Origin: Arthrobacter_E sp041360795
GTDB taxonomy: Bacteria > Actinomycetota > Actinomycetes > Actinomycetales > Micrococcaceae
Reading direction: 5' to 3'
DNA: 64,000 nucleotides
NCBI RefSeq assembly: GCF_041360795.1
Contig: NZ_JBFUPW010000001.1
Location: forward strand, 62,001 to 126,000
A model generated the notes under the pieces. It saw nothing but the letters and a program-made list of their open reading frames with translations. It searched no databases and was not told the origin of the DNA. Below, piece by piece: positions 44,364-53,362 of the stretch. A program made the position numbers and the translations under genes. Within the stretch, counting starts at the first letter, position 1. Each line of letters opens with the position of its first letter.

Positions 44364-46727
44364 CTACCCGCCGCCGTCGAGTGCTGCGGGACCTGTCCAG
44401 TCGTGGGCGTCCTTGAGGAAGGCTTCCAAGAGGACCACGGCTCCGGCCTTGTCGAGCGGGTTGTTCTTGTTGCCGCACTTCGGTGACTGAACGCAGGAAG
44501 GGCAGCCGGACTCGCACTCACAGGCAAGGATGGCCTCCCGTGTCGCGGCAAGCCAGGTGCGGGCCTTGGCGAAGGCTCGCTCAGCGAAGCCGGCTCCGCC
44601 CGCGTGCCCGTCGTACACGAAGATCGTGGGGTGTCCGGTGTCAGCGTGAAGTGCGGTGGAAACCCCGCCGATGTCCCAACGGTCGCTCGACGCCACGAGC
44701 GGGAGCATTCCGATCGAGGCATGCTCCGCTGCGTGCAGTGCTCCGGGGAATTGCGCTTCCACCAGTCCGGCGTTCATCAGGCGCTGATTGCCCACCACGA
44801 ACCACACCGCCTTGGTGAACAAGTCACGGGCCTCGAGATCGAGGGGCTCCTCGCCGAGCACCTCATTGGAGGCCAGCGATTTTCTCTGGAAGGAGACCAC
44901 TTGGGTCGTCACCTTGACTTCACCGAAATGAACAGCGACATCGCCCCACGTCATGGAGCGGTCCACGGACAGGACTTCCACCTGGGTGACGTCCCGGGCG
45001 GTGGTGTAATAGTCCGGATTGGCCCGGCGGACCAGGACGGTATGGTCCTCCTCATCCAGTTCCTCCACGAGGTAGCTGGATCCCTGATGGATGTAGATCG
45101 CTCCCCGGTGCGCCTGATAATGCGTCTGGGGAGAGTCCATCGACCCGAGCAGGGCACCCGTCTCCGCATCGACGATCCGGGCCGGCCCTCCGCCGTCGTC
45201 CCGGATGCTGACCATGCCGGCCGCGCTCTGGGCATGGGTCCAGAACCAGCCGGCGGGCCGGCGACGGAGGTATCCACGCTCGACCAGGGTGTCCAGCATG
45301 CCGCGGGCGGTGGGGCCGAAGAGTTCCTCGTCCCCGGGCCGCAGCGGTTGTTCTGCTGCGGCGGCACAGAGATGCGGGCCCAGGACGTAGGGATTGGACG
45401 GGTCGAAGACGGTGGCCTCCACCCCGACGTCGAACACGGCCTCAGGGTGATGCACCAGGTAGGTGTCGAGGGGGTCGTCGCTGGCCACGAAGGCGGCCAC
45501 GGCATCCTGGCCGGCACGTCCGGCCCGGCCGATCTGCTGGAAGAAGGAGGCCCTGGTCCCGGGCCAGCCGGCGACCAGCACGGCATCGAGCCCCGAGATG
45601 TCGATGCCCAGCTCCAGGGCGGACGTGCTGGACACCCCCAGAAGCTCACCCGATCGCAGGGCGGTCTCCAGCGCTCGGCGCTCTTCGGGGAGGTACCCGG
45701 AACGGTACGCGGCGATGCGGCCCGGAAGACTCGGGTCGACCTCGTCGAGGAGGCGCTTGGTGATGGACGCGATCCGTTCAGCTCCTCGACGGGACTTGAT
45801 GAAGGCGATGGTGCGGACCCGCGAGGAGACGAGGTTGGCGAGCATGTCGGCGGACTCGGCGATCGCGGTCCGCCGGGTCGGCGCTCCGTTCTCTCCTTGC
45901 AGCTCGGTCAGACGGGGTTCCCAGAAGGCGACGGTGGTGGCGCCCCGAGGGGAGGCGTCCTCCGTCACCGCGGTCACGGGCGCGCCGATCAGCCGGGAGA
46001 AGGACTCGGCCGGTTCGGCGGCTGTGGCAGACGCGGCGAGGAACACGGGCTCCGCGCCGTAATAGGCGCAGACCCGGCGCAGACGGCGCAGCAGGTTCGC
46101 CACATGGGACCCGAAAACGCCCCGGTAGCTGTGAGCCTCGTCGATCACCACGTACCGCAGGCGGCGGAAGAACCGAGCCCACCAGGAGTGGTTCGGCAGG
46201 ATGCCGTGGTGCAGCATGTCCGGGTTGGCCAGGATGATGTTGGCGTGCTCGCGGATCCACCGGCGTGAGCTCGCGTCGGTGTCGCCGTCGTAGCTTTCGG
46301 CCCGCAGCGTGTTCAGACGCAGCGAGCGGAGGGAGGCCAGCTGGTCCGCCGCCAGCGCCTTGGTGGGCGCGAGGTAGAGGACGGTGGCGCCGTCGTCGTG
46401 GAGTTTGCCCGGCTCGGCGAGGACGCGCAGCTCCGAACGGTGCACGGCATCGACGGCGGGCAGTTGGTACGCCAGGGACTTGCCGGAGGCGGTGCCTGTC
46501 GCGATCACCACGTGGTCACCCGAGTGGGCGCGTTCCGCGGCTGCGACCTGGTGCTCGTACGGGGTGTCGACGCCCAGCCGTTGATACGCGGCCACGACGT
46601 CGGGGTGCGCCCACTCCGGCCACGTGCCGTAGCGGGCCTTCCGTGACGGGATGGTGCGGACATGCTGAAGCTGCTCCGGATCCGCGGAGCGGCCCAGAAG
46701 AGGGATCAGCGAGTCAGAGGAGGGCAC
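44364..46727 (-). CDS. DEAH-box helicase with DUF1998 / Hrq1-type C-terminus
   Basis: 787 residues. Walker A ATGTASGKS, DEAH in VVIDEAHSYRGVFGSHVA, ASATAAEPAESF (motif III), GIDISGLDAVLVAGWPGTRAS (V) and GRAGRAGQDAVA (VI). C-terminus has four Cys (CECESGCPSC ... CGNKNNP), the zinc-binding MZB/DUF1998 of the Hrq1/Hrq-like family. 3'-5' DNA helicase in crosslink repair. Same position beside tad as the helicase gene in mycobacteria. Probable GTG start. Confidence 0.93.
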   Translation of the reverse strand: MPSSDSLIPLLGRSADPEQLQHVRTIPSRKARYGTWPEWAHPDVVAAYQRLGVDTPYEHQVAAAERAHSGDHVVIATGTASGKSLAYQLPAVDAVHRSELRVLAEPGKLHDDGATVLYLAPTKALAADQLASLRSLRLNTLRAESYDGDTDASSRRWIREHANIILANPDMLHHGILPNHSWWARFFRRLRYVVIDEAHSYRGVFGSHVANLLRRLRRVCAYYGAEPVFLAASATAAEPAESFSRLIGAPVTAVTEDASPRGATTVAFWEPRLTELQGENGAPTRRTAIAESADMLANLVSSRVRTIAFIKSRRGAERIASITKRLLDEVDPSLPGRIAAYRSGYLPEERRALETALRSGELLGVSSTSALELGIDISGLDAVLVAGWPGTRASFFQQIGRAGRAGQDAVAAFVASDDPLDTYLVHHPEAVFDVGVEATVFDPSNPYVLGPHLCAAAAEQPLRPGDEELFGPTARGMLDTLVERGYLRRRPAGWFWTHAQSAAGMVSIRDDGGGPARIVDAETGALLGSMDSPQTHYQAHRGAIYIHQGSSYLVEELDEEDHTVLVRRANPDYYTTARDVTQVEVLSVDRSMTWGDVAVHFGEVKVTTQVVSFQRKSLASNEVLGEEPLDLEARDLFTKAVWFVVGNQRLMNAGLVEAQFPGALHAAEHASIGMLPLVASSDRWDIGGVSTALHADTGHPTIFVYDGHAGGAGFAERAFAKARTWLAATREAILACECESGCPSCVQSPKCGNKNNPLDKAGAVVLLEAFLKDAHDWTGPAALDGGG

Positions 46728-46772
46728 CGGAACATTGTGTCACCCGGTCGCCGGGCCTTGAACGCAGCACTA

Positions 46773-46848
46773 GAGAAAACCAGCCCCGGGAAAACCAGCG
46801 CTGGGAAAACCAGCGCTGGGAAAACCAGCCCCGGGAAAACGCAGCACC
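46773..46848. repeat. Minisatellite of 15-bp units
   Basis: Five units of GGGAAAACCAGCxCx (last one 16 bp): units alternate between AGCCCC and AGCGCT. Each AGCGCTGGG junction contains the palindrome CCAGCGCTGG. Lies between the helicase start and the GNAT stop, noncoding. Confidence 0.9.
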
Positions 46849-46862
46849 GGGAATCGGGACGC

Positions 46863-47552
46863 CTAGATGTCGGCGGGCTTCTGTTCCGTGCTGGAGAGCA
46901 TCACCACGGCGCAGACTTCCTGCCAGCCGAGGTGGGAGTAAAGAAGCCGGCCGTCGGCGGATGCGAGGAGCAGCCCGATCTCCACCGGGTGCTCGAAGGA
47001 CCGCGCCGCCAGGGACTTCATGATGAAGCTGCCGAGGCCGCGGCGGCGGTAGTCGTCATGGGTGACGATCTGGTCGAAGACTGCCACGGTGCCGTTGGCC
47101 ACGAATACCCGGCCGCTGGCTGCCACCACGTCGCCGGCTCGGACCTCCGCATGGTGGGCGCCGTCCACGACCGTGTAGCTGACTTCGAGGTCGTCGTCGG
47201 GAAGCCAGGGGTCCTCGGTGTCCTGGGTGTCCATGTCGACGATCATCATCGACTCGGACGTCGAATTGAGGAAGAGACCTTCGGCATCGCCCAGAGCCAT
47301 GTACTTCTGGGGGTCACGGGTCAGGACCGTGAGGAGACGTCCCGGCACTTCGCGGGTCTGCTGAGCGAGCGCTGCGAAATCCTCAGCCGAGGGGTCCACG
47401 GCGAAGAACTCGCGGGCCTTGACGGTGTCGTCACGGTCCACGGCAGGGAAGGCGCCGACGCGCTCCACCGAATAGCCTCGGCAGCCGGCCCAGCCTTCCA
47501 CCCAGACATCCAGCAGGCCGTCAATGTCTTCCATCAGGGTCTCCGCAGTCAT
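46863..47552 (-). CDS. GNAT-family N-acetyltransferase
   Basis: 229 residues. The acetyl-CoA loop DDYRRRGLGSFIM is at ~167-178 and follows a beta strand with VFDQIVTHDDYRR. The first ~120 residues are an extra domain with acidic linker (TQDTEDPWLPDDD), so this is a two-part GNAT. The substrate is unknown. Divergent from trhO. Confidence 0.85.
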   Translation of the reverse strand: MTAETLMEDIDGLLDVWVEGWAGCRGYSVERVGAFPAVDRDDTVKAREFFAVDPSAEDFAALAQQTREVPGRLLTVLTRDPQKYMALGDAEGLFLNSTSESMMIVDMDTQDTEDPWLPDDDLEVSYTVVDGAHHAEVRAGDVVAASGRVFVANGTVAVFDQIVTHDDYRRRGLGSFIMKSLAARSFEHPVEIGLLLASADGRLLYSHLGWQEVCAVVMLSSTEQKPADI

Positions 47553-47692
47553 GATTCGAGCCTATGGCAGGGCCGGTTAAAGCGACAGTCGGTATCAGTA
47601 TCTTGTCGGTAAACTCTCAGTCTCAAAGTCATCTCGGAGCCTGCTGGATGCGAGCCGGGGCCCGCCCTGGCGCCTCCGATCCGCGGGAACGT

Positions 47693-47698
47693 TAACCT
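47693..47698 (+). promoter_or_regulatory. -10 box (TAACCT) of a likely leaderless transcript
   Basis: TAACCT ends six bases before the GTG at 47705, and no ribosome site exists. Confidence 0.4.
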
Positions 47699-47704
47699 TT
47701 AACG

Positions 47705-48601
47705 GTGGCCCAGAACAAGATTGCCCTCTATTACGCCTTCGCCCCCGTCGCCGACCCCGAAGCGGTCCGGCTCTGGCAGCGTGCGCTGTGCGAGAAGCTC
47801 GGTCTGCGGGGCCGCATTATCATCTCGAAGGACGGCATCAACGGCACCGTGGGCGGGCCCATCCAGGCCGTGAAGGAGTACGTCCGCACCACCAAGGAGT
47901 ACGGGGCGTTCCGGGGACTGGATGTGAAGTGGTCCGACGGCGGGGCGGAGGACTTCCCACGGTTGAGCGTCAAGGCCCGTGAGGAGATCGTCTCCTTTGG
48001 CGCGCCCGGCGAACTGAAGGTTGATGACAATGGGGTCGTCGGCGGTGGCACGCATCTCTCGCCCGAGGCGCTGCACACCCTGGTGGCGGAAAAGGAGGCC
48101 GCGGGCCGGCCGGTGCGGTTCTTCGACGGGCGCAACGCCTTCGAGGCGCAGATCGGCAAATTCAAGGACGCGATCGTGCCGGACGTGGCCACCACCCACG
48201 ACTTCATCCGCGAACTGGAATCCGGGAAGTACGACGACCTTAAGGACCAGCCGGTCGTCACCTACTGCACCGGCGGCATCCGCTGCGAGGTGCTGTCCAG
48301 CCTGATGGTCAACCGCGGCTTCACCGAGGTCTACCAGCTCGACGGCGGGATCGTCCGCTACGGCGAGAAGTTCAAGGACAAGGGCCTCTGGGAGGGCTCG
48401 CTCTACGTCTTCGACAAGCGTATGCATCTCGAATTCAGCGACGAGGCGAAGACCATCGGCGCCTGCGCACGGTGCGCCGCTCCCACGAGTGACTTCCACA
48501 ATTGCGGCAATCCGGAATGCCGCACTCTGACGCTCTACTGTGCCGAATGCGCCTCGGACCCGGAGAAGCTGCGCTGCCCGGACGGCTGCCAGGCCGCCTG
48601 A
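47705..48601 (+). CDS. trhO: tRNA uridine(34) hydroxylase TrhO, rhodanese-type
   Basis: 298 residues. N-terminal ACP-like ferredoxin-fold domain (IALYYAFAPVADPEAVR ... ISKDGINGTVGG), a rhodanese domain with YCTGGIRCEVLSS (catalytic Cys188), and a Cys-rich C-terminus (CARCAAP, CGNPEC, CAEC, CPDGC) likely binding zinc. It makes 5-hydroxyuridine at the tRNA wobble base. GTG start. Confidence 0.92.
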   Translation: MAQNKIALYYAFAPVADPEAVRLWQRALCEKLGLRGRIIISKDGINGTVGGPIQAVKEYVRTTKEYGAFRGLDVKWSDGGAEDFPRLSVKAREEIVSFGAPGELKVDDNGVVGGGTHLSPEALHTLVAEKEAAGRPVRFFDGRNAFEAQIGKFKDAIVPDVATTHDFIRELESGKYDDLKDQPVVTYCTGGIRCEVLSSLMVNRGFTEVYQLDGGIVRYGEKFKDKGLWEGSLYVFDKRMHLEFSDEAKTIGACARCAAPTSDFHNCGNPECRTLTLYCAECASDPEKLRCPDGCQAA

Positions 48602-48616
48602 GTCCGCCGTCCCGCC

Positions 48617-48655
48617 CTGAGCCAGGTCCGCCTACTGCGCCAGGCCCCGGCTCAG
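48617..48655 (+). terminator. Weak terminator candidate after trhO
   Basis: CTGAGCC / GGCTCAG arms (7 bp) around a loop containing a further GCCT/AGGC stem; the right arm overlaps the stop of the convergent lipoprotein gene. No U-run. Confidence 0.3.
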
Positions 48656-49092
48656 CCCTTCGGGACGAGCTGGAACGCGTAGATGATGGGGGCGTCCACC
48701 GTGGACGCCTTGACGCTGAGATCCCCGGCCGGCAGGGACACGGTCACGACGTCCTTGTTGCCGTTGCAGGCGCTGGTGGCATCGGCCGCTTCCTTGCCCG
48801 CCACGGACAGGGTGAAATACGTCTTGCCGTTGCCTTCGCAGGTCATGGTGAAGGTGTACTTCCCGGCCTCGAGATGGGCGAGGGACGTGTCGGCCGGCTG
48901 GCGGTCCACCAGCTTCCCGCTGCCGCCCAGAACAGCACCCGAGGCCGAGGGGAGGGCCGTGGCCTGCCAGGACGGCACGTCCACCTGCTCGATGCCCGGC
49001 CGCTGCACGCATCCTGACACCGTTCCCAGCAGGAGCGCGCCGAGCGCTCCCGCCGTGAGGGCGCGGGTGAGGACAGTCATGCGGGAGGTCAT
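48652..49092 (-). CDS. Small secreted lipoprotein, family unknown
   Basis: 146 residues. Lipid-type signal sequence with lipobox TVSGC. Mature part has no family I recognise: GKYTFTMTCEGNGKTYFTL and SACNGNKDVV contain two Cys that could form a disulfide; otherwise a beta-rich fold. Transcribed leftwards from a leaderless-type promoter (TAGCGT at 49099-49104). Confidence 0.8.
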   Translation of the reverse strand: MTSRMTVLTRALTAGALGALLLGTVSGCVQRPGIEQVDVPSWQATALPSASGAVLGGSGKLVDRQPADTSLAHLEAGKYTFTMTCEGNGKTYFTLSVAGKEAADATSACNGNKDVVTVSLPAGDLSVKASTVDAPIIYAFQLVPKG

Positions 49093-49098
49093 GCTTCT

Positions 49099-49104
49099 AC
49101 GCTA
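49099..49104 (-). promoter_or_regulatory. -10 box (TAGCGT) of a likely leaderless transcript
   Basis: TAGCGT on the minus strand ends six bases before the ATG at 49092. Confidence 0.4.
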
Positions 49105-49149
49105 CCGTGCGCCGTCGTGCCCTTGCGCCGGAGTGGTTCACTGAGGTGC

Positions 49150-49746
49150 ATGGAGACCACACGAGTCGAAGCGTTCAGCGACGGCGTCATGGCGATCGCG
49201 CTGACCATCATGGTGCTGGAACTGAAGACGCCGGACAGCCCGGATCTGAAGGGCATGGCCGAGTTCCTGCCCACCCTGCTGACGTATGTGCTCAGCTTCA
49301 TCTACATCGGCATCTATTGGAGCAACCACCACCACCTCATGCACCTCACGAAGCGGGTGGACGGGGGCGCGCTCTGGGCCAATCTGAATCTGCTGTTCTG
49401 GCTGTCCCTGGTGCCGTTCACCACGCGCTGGATGGACGACTCCTCGCTGAGCCCGCTCCCCGTGCTCGTCTACGGCTTCAATCTGCTGATGTGCGCCGTC
49501 GCCTATGCGATCCTGCAGAACAGACTGATCCGGATCCAGGGTGCGGGCAGCCGCCTCGCCTCAGCCATCAACCGCGGCTTCAAGGAGAAGGTCTCCACGG
49601 CGCTCTACCTGCTCGGATGCGCGACGGCGTACCTCACCGTCTGGGTGAGCGTCGCCTGCTACGTCGCGGTCGCCATCCTCTGGATCGTGCCGGACCGACG
49701 CATCGAGCGGGCGGTGGCGGACTCCGCGGATCCCTCGGAATCCTGA
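49150..49746 (+). CDS. TMEM175-type (DUF1211) potassium channel-like protein
   Basis: 198 residues from METTRVEAFSDGVMAIALTI: FSD is the TMEM175 first-helix motif that lines the pore. Six hydrophobic helices follow. Bacterial members form K+ leak channels as tetramers. Start: this ATG, rather than 49117, because the motif begins at once. Confidence 0.9.
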   Translation: METTRVEAFSDGVMAIALTIMVLELKTPDSPDLKGMAEFLPTLLTYVLSFIYIGIYWSNHHHLMHLTKRVDGGALWANLNLLFWLSLVPFTTRWMDDSSLSPLPVLVYGFNLLMCAVAYAILQNRLIRIQGAGSRLASAINRGFKEKVSTALYLLGCATAYLTVWVSVACYVAVAILWIVPDRRIERAVADSADPSES

Positions 49747-49753
49747 CCAGACC

Positions 49754-51103
49754 TCAGGAAGCCGGCCGCGTGTGACCGCTCAGCCTCATGCCGCCCCAAT
49801 AGAGCAGCGCTGAGCAGACGAACGTCGGCAGCGTGGCGCCGAGGGGACTGGGCCAGACGAAGCTCAGCACCACCGAGACGGCGGCGCCGGCGGCCCAGCT
49901 CACGACCGCCACCCAGTTGACGCCGCCGGAATACCAGAACGCCCCGCCGGAGGACCGCAGCAGGTCCTTGCCGTAACGGGCGCGTTTGAACCAGTAATAG
50001 TCGACGATGACCACGGCGAACACCGGGACGAACAGCGAGCTGATGACCGTGAGGAAGGACGTGAACTGGTCCAGCAGCCCGAGCCAGGCCGAACCAGCGA
50101 TCGAGACCGTCCCGAGGATGAGGGCGGCGGGGAGGAACCGGACGCGCCCGTCGGGCCGGGCGTTCACCACCGTGGTGGTCATGCCGTAGACGACCATCGA
50201 GTTGGTCGCCATGACTGAGAAGAAGATCACGAGTGCGAGCGGGACCCCGAACGGCCCCACGATGGCGACGGGGTCGAAGGAGACGGCCTCGCCGCCGGAG
50301 AGCACCACGTAGCCGAGGGCGGTGGCGCCGAGCAGCATCGCGACGATCGTGGAGAGCGAGTAGCCGATGCCTCCGCCGAGGACTCCGGCGCGAGTGCTGC
50401 GGGCCATGCGGTTGATGTCGGCGGACAGGACGGTCCAGGAGACCGCGGTGGCGACGACGAGGTCGAGGACGATCGCAGGCGTCGAACCCAGTGCCGGGTC
50501 CACCTCGATCCCCGCGAAGTCGGCGGGGGAGAATCGGCCCAGCGCTGTCGCGAAGATCCACGCGATGACCGCCAGGATCACGACCGCCAGCCACGGCTCG
50601 ACGCGGGAGATGCCCGAGTGCCCGAAGATCGCCAGGATCACCACGAGCAGCTGGCACAGCATCGAGAACAGCACCGGATTGCTGAAACCCGTGAACTCGT
50701 GGACCACATGGTTCACGGTCACGCCGGCCAGCATCGCCTGCACCCAGCTCCAGCCCATCAGGATCACGACGTTCGCCCCGACCGGCAGCAGCGAGCCGCG
50801 CAGCCCGAACGCCCCACGGGTCACGGCCATGGTGGGCAGACCGGTGCGCGTGCCGATCGCGCCGATGGACGTCAGGACCACGGCGCCCACCAGCGTCCCT
50901 GCCACGATCATCGTGACGGCGGTGGGGAACGGCACCGCGGTCACGAACAGCGTGCCCGTCAGCAGCGTGGTGACCACGAGGTTCGCGGCGAGCCAGATCA
51001 TCCCGATCCGGGCGCCGGACAGGGTGCCCTGGACGGGTCCTGAGCTGTCAGCCTCCGCGGAGAGCCGGGCGTCGAGTCCTGCGTAGACCGTTTTCAGGGA
51101 CAC
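49754..51103 (-). CDS. NCS1-family nucleobase/cytosine permease
   Basis: 449 residues, about twelve helices. IGMIWLAANLVVTTLLTGTLF and GVTVNHVVHEFTGF, together with GSLLPVGANVVILMGWSWVQA, fit NCS1 (CodB-like). Probably imports cytosine, uracil, or hydantoin. Three bases after the NTF2-like gene, so co-transcribed. Confidence 0.88.
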   Translation of the reverse strand: MSLKTVYAGLDARLSAEADSSGPVQGTLSGARIGMIWLAANLVVTTLLTGTLFVTAVPFPTAVTMIVAGTLVGAVVLTSIGAIGTRTGLPTMAVTRGAFGLRGSLLPVGANVVILMGWSWVQAMLAGVTVNHVVHEFTGFSNPVLFSMLCQLLVVILAIFGHSGISRVEPWLAVVILAVIAWIFATALGRFSPADFAGIEVDPALGSTPAIVLDLVVATAVSWTVLSADINRMARSTRAGVLGGGIGYSLSTIVAMLLGATALGYVVLSGGEAVSFDPVAIVGPFGVPLALVIFFSVMATNSMVVYGMTTTVVNARPDGRVRFLPAALILGTVSIAGSAWLGLLDQFTSFLTVISSLFVPVFAVVIVDYYWFKRARYGKDLLRSSGGAFWYSGGVNWVAVVSWAAGAAVSVVLSFVWPSPLGATLPTFVCSALLYWGGMRLSGHTRPAS

Positions 51104-51106
51104 GCG

Positions 51107-51505
51107 TCACTCCCCGGGGGCGGTGGACAGGTGCTCGTGGACGGCGGTCAGGCCGTCCCGTTCGGTGCGGAAGACGATGGTCTCGCGTTCGGTGCTGCGC
51201 TCGGCGCTGCCATCACCCGGATCCACCGTGGTGTCGACGGTATGGGTGAAGACGGCCATCCCGGGGTAGCACTGGATGAGGGCGTCACGGGAGACGCAGT
51301 CGAGGACGGCCCAGCCTTCCGCGCGCCAGGAGTCCCACGCGCGCTCGTAGGAGGCGCGGTCGTTCAGGCGGTGCTGTTCGGGGTGGAAGACGAACGTGGC
51401 GTCCTCGGCGAAGGCGCCGAAATATGCGTCCCGGTCATTCGCCCGGAAAGCCTGGACGATCGCTGCCGCAGCCTCTTCGACGCTGGCCTGGGTGGGTGTC
51501 TCCAT
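51107..51505 (-). CDS. SnoaL/NTF2-like small protein
   Basis: 132 residues with AAGGAG before the ATG at 51505. VEEAAAAIVQAFRANDRDAYFGAFAEDATFVFHP is the cone-shaped NTF2-like fold (SnoaL/ketosteroid isomerase-like). Catalytic function unknown. First gene of the unit with the NCS1 permease, so perhaps binds or acts on the imported base. Confidence 0.85.
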   Translation of the reverse strand: METPTQASVEEAAAAIVQAFRANDRDAYFGAFAEDATFVFHPEQHRLNDRASYERAWDSWRAEGWAVLDCVSRDALIQCYPGMAVFTHTVDTTVDPGDGSAERSTERETIVFRTERDGLTAVHEHLSTAPGE

Positions 51506-51643
51506 GATGCTCCTTCGAATCGACGCCGGGCGAATCAACGGGGAGCCCGCAGGTTTCGCGTCAGGCAACATGTGATGCTACCGGAATAACAATTGGCGGG
51601 GTAGAGGCGGCGCCCCAGCCCGCCCGGCCCGGGCCGGTGCGCC

Positions 51644-51649
51644 TACCAT
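51644..51649 (+). promoter_or_regulatory. -10 box (TACCAT) of a likely leaderless transcript
   Basis: TACCAT ends six bases before the GTG at 51656. Confidence 0.45.
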
Positions 51650-51655
51650 GGCAAG

Positions 51656-53287
51656 GTGACTGAACAGACCTCCTGGCAGGACTCGCCCGAAGCCCGCGTG
51701 GACGCGCCGCGCGCCGACGATCTCCCTCTGCTCCAGGCCCTGGCCTCGGATCTGAAAGCTCTCGACTACACGGCCGACGGCGTCGCCGACCTCCTCGGAG
51801 CGCCCGCGTACGAGGCGCTCTCGCGGGACCAGCTCGTGCCGGCCCGCATCGCCCTCGAGCGGCACGCCGGGCGGGGGCTCGCCGTCGTCGTGGGGCTGTG
51901 GCTGCTGGCCGCGCCGCAGCAGGCCGAGGCGCTGGAGGCGGCGTTTCCCCGGCTGGGTGTCGACGGCCTGCTGACGCTCGGCCTCGTGGAGCGGGCCGAC
52001 GACGGCGCCGTCCAGGCCGCCGTCGACCTGCGGCCTTACGCGTGGACCGGTGAGGACGGGGCGGAGTCGCTGCTCTGGGTCGCCAGCGATCTGGGCGCCC
52101 ACCAGAGGCCCGGGGTGCTCCGGCACGACCACGTGCTCGGCATCGGTCAGGCGTCCACCACGCTCGTCCAGGTCACCATGCGGCGGCCCGTCGCGACCGC
52201 GCTGGACCTCGGCACGGGCTGCGGCATCCAGACGTTCCACCTGCTCCAGCACGCGCGGCACGTGGTCGCCACGGACATCTCCTCGCGGGCGCTCGCCTTC
52301 ACCCGCTTCAATCTGCTGCTCAACGCCGACGCTCTGGGGATCGATCCGGAGAGTCCGGACGACCGCGTCAGCCTGCGGTCCGGCTCGCTCCTGGATCCGG
52401 TCGCCGGGGAGCGCTTCGACCTGGTGGTCTCCAACCCGCCGTTCGTCATCACCCCGCGTCATGACGGTGAGTCCACCGACGATCAGTTCACCTACCGCGA
52501 TGGCGGGCTGCCGGGTGATGCGATCGTCTCCACGCTGTTCCGGGACCTGCCAGGCGCCCTCAACCCGGGTGGCACGGCCCAGATGCTCGGGAACTGGGAG
52601 ATCACGGAAGGCGCCGCGTGGCACGAGCGGGTGCGGTCGTGGCTGCCGGACGGCGCGGGAGTCTGGGTCATCCAGCGCGAGCAGCTCAGCCCCGAGCTCT
52701 ACGCCGAGACCTGGCTGCACGACGCCTCGGAAGGCCGCGACCCCGGGCTGTACGCCCGCAGTTACCGGGATTACCTGAGCGACTTCGCGGCCCGTGGTGT
52801 GGGGGCGGTCGGCTTCGGCATGGTGCTGCTCACCGGCTCGGGGGAGGATTCCGATCTCGAGCGCTTCGAGGAGATCACTTATCCCGTGGAACAGCCGCTC
52901 GGTCCTCACCTGCTCGCCGCCCTGGAGCGCCGGGCCTGGCTCGAGAGCCACGACGTGGGCGACGCTGCCTTCGTCGTGGCGGAGGACGTGACCGAGGAGC
53001 GGCATCAGCGGCCCGGTGCGGAACACCCGGGGGTCATCCTGCTCCGGCAAGGCGCCGGACTGCGCCGCACCAACCTGCTCAGCAGCGAGCTCGCGGGCTT
53101 CGTCTCGGCCTGCGACGGCGACTTCACGGCCGCGCAGCTGGCCGCCGCCGTCGTGAGTCTGACCCCTTCGGCGGAGGGCGCCGGACCGATCGATGACGCG
53201 TCCCGCATTGCCGCATTGCTGGAAGACGTGCACAATTTGGTGATCGATGGCTTTCTTGTTCCCGTAGGCCTGGTGTCCCAGCCCTGA
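51656..53287 (+). CDS. Class I SAM-dependent methyltransferase (PrmC/RsmC-like)
   Basis: 543 residues. N-terminal helical domain to ~170, then LDLGTGCGIQTFHLL (SAM motif I), ATDISSRALAFTRFNLLLNA, and VSNPPFVI with Asn260 of an NPPF catalytic motif. NPPF is used by N-methyltransferases acting on nucleobases or glutamine. The C-terminal ~150 residues add a further winged-type helical domain. Target unknown; a nucleic-acid base is likely. Confidence 0.87.
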   Translation: MTEQTSWQDSPEARVDAPRADDLPLLQALASDLKALDYTADGVADLLGAPAYEALSRDQLVPARIALERHAGRGLAVVVGLWLLAAPQQAEALEAAFPRLGVDGLLTLGLVERADDGAVQAAVDLRPYAWTGEDGAESLLWVASDLGAHQRPGVLRHDHVLGIGQASTTLVQVTMRRPVATALDLGTGCGIQTFHLLQHARHVVATDISSRALAFTRFNLLLNADALGIDPESPDDRVSLRSGSLLDPVAGERFDLVVSNPPFVITPRHDGESTDDQFTYRDGGLPGDAIVSTLFRDLPGALNPGGTAQMLGNWEITEGAAWHERVRSWLPDGAGVWVIQREQLSPELYAETWLHDASEGRDPGLYARSYRDYLSDFAARGVGAVGFGMVLLTGSGEDSDLERFEEITYPVEQPLGPHLLAALERRAWLESHDVGDAAFVVAEDVTEERHQRPGAEHPGVILLRQGAGLRRTNLLSSELAGFVSACDGDFTAAQLAAAVVSLTPSAEGAGPIDDASRIAALLEDVHNLVIDGFLVPVGLVSQP

Positions 53288-53350
53288 CGGAGTGCTGGAC
53301 CTCAGGGGCAGTTTCGTCAAAGATTTCCTTCATATCTGCCCCCCAATCGA

Positions 53351-53356
53351 TAGAAT
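53351..53356 (+). promoter_or_regulatory. -10 box (TAGAAT) of a likely leaderless transcript
   Basis: TAGAAT ends six bases before the GTG at 53363, with no ribosome site between. Confidence 0.5.
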
Positions 53357-53362
53357 GGTTTT

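Noticed and set aside
44604..46268. 554-codon plus-strand frame opposite the helicase
   Set aside because: Antisense shadow; the helicase has all motifs in the other strand.
46773..46848. CRISPR-like reading of the 15-bp repeats
   Set aside because: Repeats are directly adjacent with no spacers, and no cas genes exist in the window.
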